This document shows, piece after piece, positions 1 to 4,921 of a stretch of 5,415 nucleotides of DNA. A program made the translations under genes and the position numbers. The DNA comes from Lautropia sp. SCN 70-15 (GTDB taxonomy: Bacteria; Pseudomonadota; Gammaproteobacteria; Burkholderiales; Burkholderiaceae_E), in assembly GCA_001724315.1 (NCBI GenBank), contig MEEC01000143.1, forward strand, positions 1 through 5,415, read 5' to 3'. Every line of letters begins with the position of its first letter. Position 1 is the stretch's first letter. The notes below the pieces were generated by a model. It was not told where the DNA came from. It saw only the letters and a program-made list of their open reading frames with translations, and ran no database searches.

Positions 1-1255
1 TTTCTTCCTGGCCGCGCGGTGCCGCGGGCTTGTCCTCGGGCTCGCGGCCGTTGCTCAGGTGGCGGGTCAGGTCGGCCTCGCGCACCCGGAAGCTGCTCAG
101 GTCGCCTTCCGGGGTTTCCTCGACGATGTAGTCCGGCGTGATGCCCTTGGCCTGGATCGAGCGGCCGCTGGGCGTGTAATAGCGCGCGGTGGTCAGCTTG
201 ATCGCGGTGGTGTTGGACAGGGGCAGGATCGACTGCACCGAGCCCTTGCCGAAGGTCTGCGTGCCGAGCACCACCGCCCGCTTGTGGTCCTGCAGCGCGC
301 CGGCCACGATTTCCGAGGCCGAGGCCGAGCCGCCGTTGACCAGCACCACCATTGGCACGCTGCGCACCGAGGCGGGCAGGCGCCTGAGGACGTCGTCGCG
401 GGTGCCGCGCAGGTAGTCCTCGGGGCTGGCGACGTACTTGCGGCTCGCGTCTTCGGTGCGGCCATCGGTGCTGACCACCAGCGTGCCCTGCGGCAGGAAG
501 GCGGCCGACACGCCGACCGCGCCGTGCAGCAGGCCGCCCGGGTCGTTGCGCAGGTCGAGCACGAAGCCCTTCACCGGGCCCTGCTTCCAGAGGTTCTCGA
601 TGTGGCGCACCAGGTTCTCGACCGTGTGCTCCTGGAACTGGGTGACCCGGACCCATGCATAGCCGGGCTCGACCATCTTGGACTTGACCGACTGCACGCG
701 GATCACGTCGCGGATGATGGGGATGACCAGCGGCTGCGCCTCGCCCTTGCGGGAGATCGTGAGCACGATCTTCGACTTGGGCTTGCCCCGCATCAGCTTG
801 ACCGCGTCGCTCAGCGACATGCCCTTGGTGGGCTTCTCGTCGATCTTGATGATCAGGTCGCCGGCCTTGACGCCGGCGCGCGCGGCCGGGGTGTCCTCGA
901 TGGGCGAGACGACCTTCACGAAGCCGTCCTCGGTGCCGACCTCGATGCCCAGCCCCCCGAACTCGCCCTGGGTGCCGACCTGCAACTCGCGGTAGGCGTC
1001 GGCGTCGAGGTAGGCGGAATGCGGGTCGAGGCCCGACAGCATGCCGCTGATCGCCTCGGTGATCAGCTTCTTGTCTTCGACCGGCTCGACGTAGTTGGCC
1101 TTGATCGCCCCGAACACGTCGGTGAACTGCCGGAGTTCGTCCAGCGGCAGCGTGGCGCGGGTCTCGCGCTGGGCGACCGCCGTCAGGCCGATGCTGACCA
1201 GGATTCCGGCGATCGCGCCGACCGAAACCAGGCCTAGGGATTTGAGCTTGCCCAT
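1..1255 (-). CDS. ctpA: S41-family C-terminal processing peptidase (CtpA/Prc type), C-terminus cut by the window edge
   Basis: This reading frame starts with ATG at 1255-1253 and runs open for 418 codons off the left edge. The start is supported by a CAGGA Shine-Dalgarno-like site at 1270-1266, 10 nt upstream. Residues 7-28 are a hydrophobic stretch ending in VAQ, a signal peptide or membrane anchor, so the enzyme should act in the periplasm. A segment with GLDPHSAYL (75-83) precedes a PDZ domain at about 96-180 (GGLGIEV, then AGVKAGDLI). The peptidase core carries LRNDPGG (235-241), then NGGSASASEI with predicted nucleophile Ser312, and TFGKG with general base Lys337; the 25-residue Ser-Lys spacing equals that of E. 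coli Prc (Ser430/Lys455). The family cleaves proteins near their C-termini using a Ser/Lys dyad. Betaproteobacterial members are roughly 470-530 residues, so perhaps 50-110 residues are missing; the last visible part is charged and proline-rich, resembling a variable tail. Family assignment is secure; substrates cannot be inferred. Confidence 0.96.
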   Translation of the reverse strand, partial: MGKLKSLGLVSVGAIAGILVSIGLTAVAQRETRATLPLDELRQFTDVFGAIKANYVEPVEDKKLITEAISGMLSGLDPHSAYLDADAYRELQVGTQGEFGGLGIEVGTEDGFVKVVSPIEDTPAARAGVKAGDLIIKIDEKPTKGMSLSDAVKLMRGKPKSKIVLTISRKGEAQPLVIPIIRDVIRVQSVKSKMVEPGYAWVRVTQFQEHTVENLVRHIENLWKQGPVKGFVLDLRNDPGGLLHGAVGVSAAFLPQGTLVVSTDGRTEDASRKYVASPEDYLRGTRDDVLRRLPASVRSVPMVVLVNGGSASASEIVAGALQDHKRAVVLGTQTFGKGSVQSILPLSNTTAIKLTTARYYTPSGRSIQAKGITPDYIVEETPEGDLSSFRVREADLTRHLSNGREPEDKPAAPRGQEE

Positions 1256-1311
1256 CTTCGCGAAATCCTGTGGGGAGCCAGCAGCCCGCACCGCGTATCT
1301 GTGGAATTCAC

Positions 1312-1345
1312 CCCGGGCGTGGCGTTCGCCCGGGTCGTCCGACCC
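1312..1345 (-). other. Two overlapping, mutually exclusive inverted repeats between gpmA and ctpA
   Basis: CCCGGGCG (1312-1319) and CGCCCGGG (1327-1334) form a perfect 8-bp stem around a 7-nt loop. A second repeat, GGGTC (1332-1336) with GACCC (1341-1345), forms a 5-bp stem around a 4-nt loop. The two share bases 1332-1334, so an RNA could form only one at a time. The element is 22 nt past the gpmA stop and 56 nt before the ctpA start. Neither strand has a T-run after the stem, so it is not a canonical intrinsic terminator. It could be a weak terminator, an RNA-stabilising structure at the gpmA 3' end, or part of the ctpA leader. The repeats are seen directly; any function is inference. Confidence 0.45.
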
Positions 1346-1351
1346 AGTATA
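1346..1351 (-). promoter_or_regulatory. Possible -10 element for ctpA
   Basis: Read leftward, the hexamer is TATACT, matching five of six bases of the sigma-70 -10 consensus, in an otherwise GC-rich gap. No recognisable -35 lies 16-18 nt upstream, where the sequence is the GC-rich end of gpmA. If used, transcription would begin near 1339, giving a leader of about 84 nt that opens with the 8-bp stem at 1334-1312. This rests on one hexamer, so ctpA may equally be read from the gpmA promoter. Confidence 0.3.
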
Positions 1352-1367
1352 AACCGCGGCGCAGCGC

Positions 1368-2117
1368 TCAGCGGGCCTTTCCCTGCGCCGCCACGGCGGC
1401 TTTCGCCGCCTCGATCTCGGCCTGGTCGCCCAGGTAGTAATTGCGGATCGGTTTCAGGGAATCGTCGAGCTCGTAGACCAGGGGCCGGGCGGTCGGAATG
1501 TTCAGCTGCACGATCTCCTCGTCGCCGACGCCGTCGAGGTGCTTGACCAGCGCGCGCAGCGAGTTGCCGTGGGCGGCCACGACCACGCGCCTGCCCGAGC
1601 GGATCGCCGGCGCGATGGCCTCGTTCCAGTAGGGGACGACCCGGGCGACCGTGTCCTTCAGGCACTCGGTGCGCGGGATCTCGCCGGGGCGAAGGCCCGC
1701 GTAGCGGGGGTCGGCGTCGGCCTCGCGCGGGTCGCCGGGCGGCAGCGGCTCGGGCGCGATCGCGTAGGCGCGGCGCCAGACCAGCACCTGCTCGTCGCCG
1801 TACTTCTTCGCGGTGTCGGCCTTGTCCAGGCCCTGCAGCGCGCCGTAGTGGCGCTCGTTCAGGCGCCAGGAGTGGGTGATGGGCACCCACATCCGGTCCA
1901 TTTCGTCGAGCACGGTCCAGAGCGTGCGGATCGCCCGCTTGAGCACCGAGGTGAAGGCGAGGTCGAAGTCGTAGCCTTCGGCCTTCAGCAGCTCGCCGGC
2001 GCGGCGCGCCTCGCGCAGGCCGTTCGGCGTGAGGTCCACGTCGGTCCAGCCGGTGAAGCGGTTTTCCAGGTTCCACTGGCTTTCGCCGTGGCGCAGCAGT
2101 ACGAGCTTGTGGGTCAT
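1368..2117 (-). CDS. gpmA: 2,3-bisphosphoglycerate-dependent phosphoglycerate mutase
   Basis: The 249-residue product interconverts 3-phosphoglycerate and 2-phosphoglycerate in glycolysis and gluconeogenesis, in the cytoplasm. The whole length fits the cofactor-dependent mutase family (about 230-250 residues). Visible catalytic features are LLRHGES, with phosphohistidine His10 and phosphate-binding Arg9; NRFTGW at 19-24; Arg61 in LKRAIRT; Glu88 in LNERHYG; and AAHGNSLR with His183. These align by eye with E. coli R10, H11, R62, E89 and H184, each shifted by one. The tail from about 234 is alanine- and lysine-rich and probably not conserved. The ATG start gives the standard family N-terminus, MTHKLVLLRHGE, but no Shine-Dalgarno sequence is visible; the leader instead has a small inverted repeat 9-22 nt upstream. 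The gene diverges from the rhodanese gene and lies 112 nt upstream of ctpA on the same strand, so the two may be co-transcribed. Confidence 0.97.
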   Translation of the reverse strand: MTHKLVLLRHGESQWNLENRFTGWTDVDLTPNGLREARRAGELLKAEGYDFDLAFTSVLKRAIRTLWTVLDEMDRMWVPITHSWRLNERHYGALQGLDKADTAKKYGDEQVLVWRRAYAIAPEPLPPGDPREADADPRYAGLRPGEIPRTECLKDTVARVVPYWNEAIAPAIRSGRRVVVAAHGNSLRALVKHLDGVGDEEIVQLNIPTARPLVYELDDSLKPIRNYYLGDQAEIEAAKAAVAAQGKAR

Positions 2118-2125
2118 GTCGACGG

Positions 2126-2139
2126 GGTTGTGGGCAACC
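2126..2139 (-). other. Small inverted repeat in the gpmA leader
   Basis: GGTTG (2126-2130) and CAACC (2135-2139) form a perfect 5-bp stem around a 4-nt loop, ending 8 nt before the gpmA ATG, where a ribosome binding site would be expected. The linker (CCCGTCGAC-like) has no purine-rich motif. A stem this short is weak and could be chance in GC-rich DNA. It is listed because it occupies the place of the missing Shine-Dalgarno sequence. Confidence 0.25.
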
Positions 2140-2157
2140 GGGGGAGTTCGAGGCCGC

Positions 2158-2168
2158 TATTCTATAAT
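2158..2168. promoter_or_regulatory. Divergent -10-like hexamers in an AT-rich island between gpmA and the rhodanese gene
   Basis: On the + strand, 2163-2168 is a perfect TATAAT, which would start transcription near 2175 and give a leader of about 33 nt before the rhodanese GTG at 2208. On the - strand the same island reads TATAGA (2166-2161) or TAGAAT (2163-2158), either of which would start gpmA transcription around 2151-2154. No convincing TTGACA-like -35 is present at 15-19 nt spacing on either side. The island is the only run of A/T in a 90-nt divergent gap. That makes it the best promoter candidate for both units. Because the hexamers share bases, the two polymerases could not occupy them together. 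Confidence 0.5.
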
Positions 2169-2207
2169 TTGCGGTTTCCGACACGGACCCCACGCGGATT
2201 CCCTCAA

Positions 2208-2609
2208 GTGGATTTCATCACCGAGAACATCGTCCTGATCGCCATCGCGTTCGCCGCCGGCGGGATGCTGCTGTACCCGCTGGTCATGGGCAAGGCCTCC
2301 GGGCCGGCGCTCGACACGCTGGGCGCCACGCGGCTGATCAACGACACGGGCGCCGTCGTGCTCGACGTGCGTTCGCCCGCCGACTTCGCGGCGGGCCACC
2401 TGCCGAACGCCCGCAACATTCCGCTGGCCGAGCTCGACAAGCGCGTGGGCGAACTACCCGCCGGCAAGCCGGTCCTCGTCTGCTGCAACAGCGGCGGCAC
2501 CTCCGGCCGCGCAAGCGCGCTGCTGCGCCGCGGCGGCCGCCAGGACGTCTTCAACCTGGCCGGGGGCCTCCAGGCCTGGCAGCAGGCTGGCCTGCCCGTC
2601 GTCAAGTGA
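2208..2609 (+). CDS. Membrane-anchored single-domain rhodanese (sulfurtransferase-like protein)
   Basis: The 133-residue product has an N-terminal hydrophobic segment (about 7-27, IVLIAIAF...MLLYPLVMG) followed by one rhodanese domain (about 38-131). LDVRSPADFAAGHLPNARNIP (52-72) is a typical rhodanese signature, and LAGGLQAWQQAGLPV closes the domain. The active-site loop is VLVCCNSGGTSGRAS: the aligned catalytic Cys is Cys93, preceded by a second cysteine, Cys92, and the usual C-x-x-G-x-R loop has Thr98 in place of Arg, as in the CRKGVT loop of bovine thiosulfate sulfurtransferase. Such proteins carry sulfane sulfur as a cysteine persulfide; donor and acceptor are unknown here. I chose the GTG at 2208 because it keeps the whole membrane segment and yields VDFITENI, like homologues I recall; the next Met, at residue 20, would split that segment. 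No Shine-Dalgarno sequence is visible. It is probably first in an operon, 46 nt before grxC. Confidence 0.92.
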   Translation: MDFITENIVLIAIAFAAGGMLLYPLVMGKASGPALDTLGATRLINDTGAVVLDVRSPADFAAGHLPNARNIPLAELDKRVGELPAGKPVLVCCNSGGTSGRASALLRRGGRQDVFNLAGGLQAWQQAGLPVVK

Positions 2610-2620
2610 TTCCCCGGCCC

Positions 2621-2637
2621 GGCCGGCGCCGCCGGCC
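2621..2637 (+). other. GC-rich intercistronic hairpin between the rhodanese gene and grxC
   Basis: GGCCGGC (2621-2627) and GCCGGCC (2631-2637) form a perfect 7-bp all-G/C stem around a 3-nt loop. It begins 11 nt after the rhodanese stop and ends 7 nt before the AAGGAG of grxC. There is no following T-run, so it is not a standard terminator. It could block 3' exonuclease, uncouple translation of grxC from the rhodanese gene, or simply be chance in very GC-rich DNA. Confidence 0.35.
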
Positions 2638-2644
2638 CGCCACC

Positions 2645-2650
2645 AAGGAG
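2645..2650 (+). promoter_or_regulatory. Ribosome binding site of grxC
   Basis: AAGGAG lies 5 nt before the ATG at 2656. It is the strongest Shine-Dalgarno match in the window and fixes the grxC start. Confidence 0.85.
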
Positions 2651-2655
2651 CCCGA

Positions 2656-2913
2656 ATGAGCAACAAGGTCGTCATGTACACCACCGCGGTGTGCCCGTAT
2701 TGCCAGCGCGCCGAGATGCTTCTGAAGCAGCGCGGCGTCGAGCAGATCGAGAAGATCCGGATCGACCTCGATCCCGTGCGCCGCGACGAGATGATCGAGA
2801 AGACCGGCCGGCGCACCGTGCCGCAGATCTTCATCGGCGAGCGCCACGTCGGCGGCTTCGACGACCTGTCCGCGCTCGACCGCGAGGGCGGGCTCGTGCC
2901 GCTGCTTTCCTGA
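2656..2913 (+). CDS. grxC: Glutaredoxin 3
   Basis: This 85-residue protein is a classical dithiol glutaredoxin that reduces protein disulfides and glutathione mixed disulfides in the cytoplasm, using glutathione as electron source. The CPYC active site is at Cys13-Pro-Tyr-Cys16 after the first strand (KVVMYTT). TVP at 54-56 supplies the cis-proline of the glutathione site, and GGFDDL (66-71) is the glutathione-binding GG-D region. Length matches the family (about 82-88). A strong AAGGAG 5 nt upstream supports the start. The gene follows a rhodanese and precedes secB by 52 nt, an order I recall as common in Burkholderiales. The neighbouring rhodanese suggests, without proof, that the glutaredoxin could help reduce persulfides or disulfides formed on it. 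The gap to secB shows no hairpin, consistent with read-through. Confidence 0.97.
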   Translation: MSNKVVMYTTAVCPYCQRAEMLLKQRGVEQIEKIRIDLDPVRRDEMIEKTGRRTVPQIFIGERHVGGFDDLSALDREGGLVPLLS

Positions 2914-2952
2914 CCGCGTTCGCCCCAGGGCCACGCACCTCTCCCGACCACC

Positions 2953-2958
2953 GAAGGA
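2953..2958 (+). promoter_or_regulatory. Ribosome binding site of secB
   Basis: GAAGGA lies 7 nt before the ATG at 2966, normal spacing and a good match to the anti-Shine-Dalgarno sequence, which supports that start. Confidence 0.75.
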
Positions 2959-2965
2959 CCCATCC

Positions 2966-3451
2966 ATGACCGAGCAGGCGCAAGCCCCCGTATTCGCGAT
3001 CCAGCGCATGTACCTGAAGGACCTGTCGCTGGAGATCCCCCACGCGCCGCAGATCTTCCTCGAGACCAAGCAGCCGACGGTCGAGGTCGGGCTCGACGTC
3101 ACCGGGCAGCAGGTCGCCGACGGCATCTACGAGAGCACCGTCACCGTCACCGTCACCACCAAGGTCGGCGAGAAGGTCGCCTTCCTGGTCGAGGCCAAGC
3201 AGGGCGGGATCTTCGAGATCCGCAACGTGCCCGACGAGCAGATGGACCTGCTGATGAACGTCGTGTGCCCGAACATCATCTATCCCTACCTGCGCTCGAA
3301 CGTCGCCGATGCCGTCCAGCGCACCGGTTTCCCGCCGATCCACCTGGCGGAAATCAACTTCGAGGCGCTGTACCAGCAGCGGCTGGCGCAGCACCAGCAG
3401 GAGCAGGCGCAGAACCAGGGCTCCGGCATCATCGTGCCGGGCACCCACTGA
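2966..3451 (+). CDS. secB: Protein-export chaperone SecB
   Basis: This 161-residue protein matches SecB throughout. SecB is a cytosolic tetrameric chaperone that holds secretory precursors unfolded and passes them to SecA at the Sec translocon. Visible landmarks are FAIQRMYLKDLSLEIPHAP (10-28), the alternating Thr/Val strand at 58-65, FLVEAKQGGIFEI (73-85), and the very conserved VCPNIIYPYLRS (100-111) followed by GFPPIHLAEINFEALY (121-136). By-eye alignment puts the residues known in E. coli to contact SecA (D20, E24, L75, E77) at Asp19, Glu23, Leu74 and Glu76, all kept. The tail from 137 is glutamine-rich and variable, as in other SecBs. Start choice is backed by GAAGGA 7 nt upstream. The next gene, an exported SH3 protein, begins only 2 nt after the stop and could be a client. 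secB next to gpsA is a widespread proteobacterial neighbourhood; here one gene separates them. Confidence 0.98.
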   Translation: MTEQAQAPVFAIQRMYLKDLSLEIPHAPQIFLETKQPTVEVGLDVTGQQVADGIYESTVTVTVTTKVGEKVAFLVEAKQGGIFEIRNVPDEQMDLLMNVVCPNIIYPYLRSNVADAVQRTGFPPIHLAEINFEALYQQRLAQHQQEQAQNQGSGIIVPGTH

Positions 3452-3453
3452 CG

Positions 3454-3900
3454 ATGCGCGCGCTGGCGCCCCTGGCGTTCGCCGCGCTGCTGGTGCCGGC
3501 GCTGCCGGTGCTGGCGCAGGAGTTCCGCGAGGTCGGGGCCGCCGCGTCGGTGCTCTACGACGGTCCCTCCGAGCGGGCGCAGAAGCGTTTCATCGTGGTC
3601 CGCGGCACCCCGCTCGAAGTGGTTTCCTCGCTGGGCGCCTGGGCCAAGGTCCGCGACTACGCGGGCGACGTCTTCTGGATCCCGCAGGCCGAGCTGGCGC
3701 CGCCGCGCCACGTGGCAGTCTCGCGGGCGCTCGCCTCGGTGCGCAAGACGCCGGGCAGCGTGGGCGAGCTGGTGTTCCAGGCCGAACGCGGCGTGCTGCT
3801 CGAGCTCGTCGACGAGCCGGCGCCCGCGGGCTGGCTGCGCGTTCGCCATCGCGACGGCGCGACCGGTTTCGTCAGCGCCGACGAAGTCTGGGGCCGCTGA
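3454..3900 (+). CDS. Secreted tandem bacterial-SH3-domain protein, function unknown
   Basis: The 148-residue product starts with a clear signal peptide: Arg2, a hydrophobic core at 3-20, and a VLA|QE cleavage site after Ala21. No lipobox cysteine is present, so a soluble periplasmic protein of about 127 residues is expected. The mature part is two SH3-like repeats of the SH3_4/DUF1058 type. Repeat one (about 25-82) has VLYDGPS, RGTPLEVV, GAWAKVRDYAG and FWIPQAEL. Repeat two (about 86-147) has ALASVRKTPG, ERGVLLELVD, GWLRVRHRDGATGFV and a terminal EVWG. Conserved tryptophans are 63, 75, 127 and 146. Such domains often bind peptidoglycan or mediate envelope protein contacts, but no specific role is known to me. 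The ATG is 2 nt after the secB stop with no Shine-Dalgarno sequence, so translation is probably coupled to secB; gpsA follows after 7 nt. Confidence 0.9.
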   Translation: MRALAPLAFAALLVPALPVLAQEFREVGAAASVLYDGPSERAQKRFIVVRGTPLEVVSSLGAWAKVRDYAGDVFWIPQAELAPPRHVAVSRALASVRKTPGSVGELVFQAERGVLLELVDEPAPAGWLRVRHRDGATGFVSADEVWGR

Positions 3901-3907
3901 GGCCCGC

Positions 3908-4921
3908 ATGCGCATCGCGGTCTTCGGGGCCGGCGCCTGGGGCACCGCGCTGGCGATCCACGCGGCTCGCCGGCATCCGGTCATGCTCTGGACGCGCGAC
4001 CCGGCCCAGGCTCTCGAGATCCGCGAGGCCCGCCGCAACCGGCGCTACTTGCCGGAAGCCGCGCTGCCCGATGGTATCGAGGCCAGCGCGGACATCGACC
4101 AGGCCTGCGAATGGCTGGGCGACGGGCCCGGCGCGCTGGCGGTGCTCGCGACTTCAGTGGCCGGGATGCGCCCGGTGCTCGGCCAGCTGTCGGGCCGCCT
4201 GCGCCCCGGTGTCGCGGGGCTGGTCTGGCTGTGCAAGGGCATCGAGCGGGAGACCGGCTCGCTGCCCCACCTGGTGGCGGCCGAGGCGCTGCCGGGGCAC
4301 GGGCATGCGGTGCTCTCGGGACCCTCGTTCGCGCAGGAGGTGGCCGCGGACCTGCCGGTGGCGCTCACCGTGGCGTCCCGCAGCGAGTTTCTCCGCCGCG
4401 CGGTCCAGCAGGCCTTGCACCACGGCGCGGCGCGCATCTACGGCAGCGACGACGTGATCGGCGTGGAACTGGGCGGCGCCCTCAAGAACGTGATGGCGAT
4501 CGCCGCAGGCGCCTGCGACGGCCTGAAGCTGGGCCACAACGCGCGGGCCGCGCTGATCACGCGGGGGCTGGCCGAGACCGCGCGGCTGGGCATGGCGCTG
4601 GGCGCGCGCGCCGGCACATTCACCGGGCTGACCGGCCTGGGCGACCTGGTGCTCACCTGCACCGGCGACCTGTCGCGCAACCGGCGGGTCGGCCTCGCCC
4701 TGGCCGAGGGGCGGCCGCTGGCCGAGATCGTGGCGCAGCTTGGGCACGTGGCCGAGGGCGTGCCCTGCGCCGCCGCGGCGCTCGCGCTGGCGGCGCGCCA
4801 CCGGGTCGAGCTGCCGATCGTGGCCGCGGTGCAGTCGGTGCTCGACGGCGAGCGCTCGCCGGCCGAAGCGGTGCGCGAGCTGCTCTCCCGCGAACCCCGG
4901 GACGAGGACGACAATGTCTGA
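3908..4921 (+). CDS. gpsA: NAD(P)+-dependent glycerol-3-phosphate dehydrogenase
   Basis: The 337-residue enzyme reduces dihydroxyacetone phosphate to sn-glycerol-3-phosphate, the backbone precursor for phospholipids, in the cytoplasm. The N-terminal Rossmann domain shows FGAGAWGTALA (6-16), the cofactor-binding glycine motif. LCKGIE (108-113) carries Lys110, and LSGPSFAQEVA (136-146) is the family motif. The catalytic region is VELGGALKNVMAIAAG (186-201) with Lys193 and Asn194, followed by GHNARAALITRGLAE (209-223), TGLTGLGDLVLTCT (239-252) and SRNRRVG (256-262). EGVPCAAA and ELPIVAAV lie in the C-terminal helical part. Length matches the family (about 330-340). The start is supported by GAGG at 3899-3902 with 5-nt spacing; the G at 3899 and A at 3900 also end the upstream gene's TGA. 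It ends overlapping the LOG gene by 8 nt, so the two are probably translationally coupled. No key residue is missing. Confidence 0.98.
   Translation: MRIAVFGAGAWGTALAIHAARRHPVMLWTRDPAQALEIREARRNRRYLPEAALPDGIEASADIDQACEWLGDGPGALAVLATSVAGMRPVLGQLSGRLRPGVAGLVWLCKGIERETGSLPHLVAAEALPGHGHAVLSGPSFAQEVAADLPVALTVASRSEFLRRAVQQALHHGAARIYGSDDVIGVELGGALKNVMAIAAGACDGLKLGHNARAALITRGLAETARLGMALGARAGTFTGLTGLGDLVLTCTGDLSRNRRVGLALAEGRPLAEIVAQLGHVAEGVPCAAAALALAARHRVELPIVAAVQSVLDGERSPAEAVRELLSREPRDEDDNV
4904..4908 (+). promoter_or_regulatory. Ribosome binding site of the LOG-family gene, inside gpsA
   Basis: GAGGA lies 5 nt before the ATG at 4914, within the last codons of gpsA, where it encodes part of the acidic RDEDD tail. 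It supports the overlapping start of the downstream gene. Confidence 0.65.

Noticed and set aside
59..1237. Long open frame (392 codons) on the + strand opposite the protease gene
   Set aside because: It lies codon-opposite-codon against ctpA, where G/C-ending codons suppress stops on the other strand. Its product is a low-complexity mix of Ala, Arg, Gly, Leu, Asp and His with no recognisable domain, while the opposite strand carries PDZ and Ser/Lys peptidase motifs.
1312..1334. 8-bp stem considered as the intrinsic terminator of gpmA
   Set aside because: There is no T-run after the stem in the leftward direction (the next bases read TGAATTCC-like), so a rho-independent terminator is not supported. 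It is listed only as an inverted repeat.
1234..2193. 319-codon open frame on the - strand overlapping gpmA in another frame
   Set aside because: It is Arg/Pro/Ala-rich with no domain. gpmA on the same strand has all the catalytic residues of its family.
1539..2207. Upstream in-frame extension of the rhodanese reading frame, antisense to gpmA
   Set aside because: The extension lies in register opposite gpmA and has no domain. It would cross the promoter island and bury the membrane segment inside the protein. The GTG at 2208 gives a normal anchored rhodanese.
2914..2965. Gap between grxC and secB examined for a promoter or terminator
   Set aside because: No -10-like hexamer, stem-loop or T-run was seen. 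Only the secB ribosome site at 2953-2958 is supported.
3137..3160. Short tandem repeat of ACCGTC within secB, a possible microsatellite
   Set aside because: Three and a half units encode an alternating Thr/Val beta strand (residues 58-65) normal for SecB, so protein structure explains it.
2831..3448. 205-codon antisense open frame over secB and grxC
   Set aside because: It is in-register antisense to secB, rich in Asp, Leu, Gly, Val and Arg, with no recognisable fold. The sense genes are unambiguous.
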